DNA of 6,415 bases from Gelria sp. (GTDB taxonomy: Bacteria; Bacillota; Syntrophomonadia; Syntrophomonadales; Syntrophomonadaceae), in assembly GCA_012839665.1 (NCBI GenBank), contig DUMX01000353.1:1-6415 (forward strand). Direction: 5' to 3'. The notes below the pieces were generated by a model that was not told where the DNA came from, did no database searches, and saw only the letters and a list, made by a program, of their open reading frames with translations. Below, one piece after another: positions 5,898 through 6,415 of this stretch. The position numbers and the translations under genes were made by a program. Numbering within the stretch: position 1 is the first letter of the stretch; every line of letters starts with the position of its first letter.

Positions 5898-6242
5898 TTA
5901 AGATGGGGCTGTGTTTTGGTTTCTGGTCTCTTCAATAGTAAATGATAAAACTTCGGGGATTAATTCGCTTATTTCTTGAAAATCGTTTTCCCCATTAAGG
6001 GAAAATAGCCGTATCCCATCATCTTTAATGACAACTACAGCTACTGGTGTCACTTTTCCTCCGGCACCGGCTCCTCCACCTTTTGCTGTCCCGCCACCGG
6101 CAGAGCCATTACCTGCTCCAAATGAGATGCTTAAAAGGGGAATCAAGATAAAATTACCTGCTTCAATCGGTTTACCCATAATGGTTTCACTTTTAAAAAA
6201 TACTTTTATTTTATCAAATAATATTTCCAAATTAGATATCAT
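5898..6242 (-). CDS. GerW/YtfJ-family sporulation protein
   Basis: This 114-residue protein fits the GerW (YtfJ) family, associated with spore germination and found across endospore formers; its biochemical activity is not established. Visible family marks are an amphipathic N-terminus, MGKPIEAGNFILIPLLSISFG (about 22-42), a Gly-rich segment (42-62), TPVAVVVIKDDGIRLFSL (65-82), and a Glu-rich tail. The usual family length is about 130-150, so it is somewhat short at the N-terminus. The start at 6242 is chosen because homology-like sequence begins there and an ACGAGGT site lies upstream, though weaker than others in the window. The frame remains open upstream through a hairpin repeat, which is unlikely to be coding. 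It is transcribed toward the hydrogenase operon but separated from it by about 600 bases and a terminator. Confidence 0.85.
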   Translation of the reverse strand: MISNLEILFDKIKVFFKSETIMGKPIEAGNFILIPLLSISFGAGNGSAGGGTAKGGGAGAGGKVTPVAVVVIKDDGIRLFSLNGENDFQEISELIPEVLSFTIEETRNQNTAPS

Positions 6243-6318
6243 GTTTACTAACCTCGTTTCGAGAGCACACGCAATCACCGATGAAAAATGGGGACACCGG
6301 TTATTATGACAACATGAC

Positions 6319-6340
6319 GGAACGGCACAGGGGCCGTTCC
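6319..6340. repeat. Hairpin core of a probable interspersed repeat
   Basis: GGAACGGC (6319-6326) and GCCGTTCC (6333-6340) form an 8-bp perfect stem around ACAGGG. On the minus strand it reads GTAGGGAACGGCCCC, resembling GTAGGG-plus-hairpin elements scattered in many bacterial genomes. The nearby ATGGGGACACCGG (6287-6299) recalls sequences found beside REP-associated or IS200-like transposase genes. The rest of 6243-6415 holds no gene I can support. Assignment to a repeat family is inference from memory; no transposase is present. Confidence 0.5.
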
Positions 6341-6415
6341 CTACACTTCCCACCGGAGGCTTCACCCTGGCGGGTACACGGTAGCCTTCGCTATCCTTAA
6401 AAATTAAAAAGTTCA

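Noticed and set aside
6028..6309. Pro/Ala-rich plus-strand frame
   Set aside because: It is antisense to the Gly-rich segment of the GerW-like protein and has no ribosome binding site.

Overview
The window looks like a piece of a spore-forming, anaerobic, low-to-mid GC Firmicutes chromosome. Relatives of Desulfotomaculum, Pelotomaculum or Syntrophomonas are my best guess, which is inference and not a database match. The reasons are an [FeFe] hydrogenase operon of syntroph/clostridial type, a GerW/YtfJ-type sporulation protein, strong AGGAGG ribosome binding sites, and short interspersed G-rich repeats. All recognised genes lie on the minus strand, so transcription runs from high to low coordinates.

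From the right edge: 6243-6415 holds a hairpin repeat and no convincing gene. The GerW-like gene follows (6242 to 5898). A roughly 600-base stretch (5291-5897) then holds a G-quadruplex-capable tract, a possible decayed small gene (5702 to 5535), two stem-loops and a strong minus-strand terminator (5392-5425). The centre is a compact operon hydC-hydB-hydA (5290 to 1853) with gaps of 20 and 25 bases and an AGGAGG-type site before each gene. It encodes a trimeric [FeFe] hydrogenase: HydC (NuoE-like, [2Fe-2S]), HydB (NuoF-like, FMN/NADH, [4Fe-4S]) and HydA (H-cluster catalytic subunit). A 26-bp palindrome and a textbook terminator close it.

Left of the operon are two genes I do not recognise: a 230-residue cysteine-rich protein with 19 Cys (1622 to 930) and a 167-residue highly acidic protein with four tandem 10-residue repeats (522 to 19). 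Between them lie a terminator, 7-bp tandem repeats and a 122-base stretch with no C on the plus strand.

The most informative observation is that HydB is only 407 residues. It lacks both the N-terminal thioredoxin-like [2Fe-2S] domain and the C-terminal ferredoxin-like domain of classical electron-bifurcating HydB. This fits an NADH-linked hydrogenase that may not need ferredoxin, as reported for Syntrophomonas wolfei, and would suit growth with a hydrogen-consuming partner. I see no defence system, CRISPR array, tRNA, rRNA or complete transposon.
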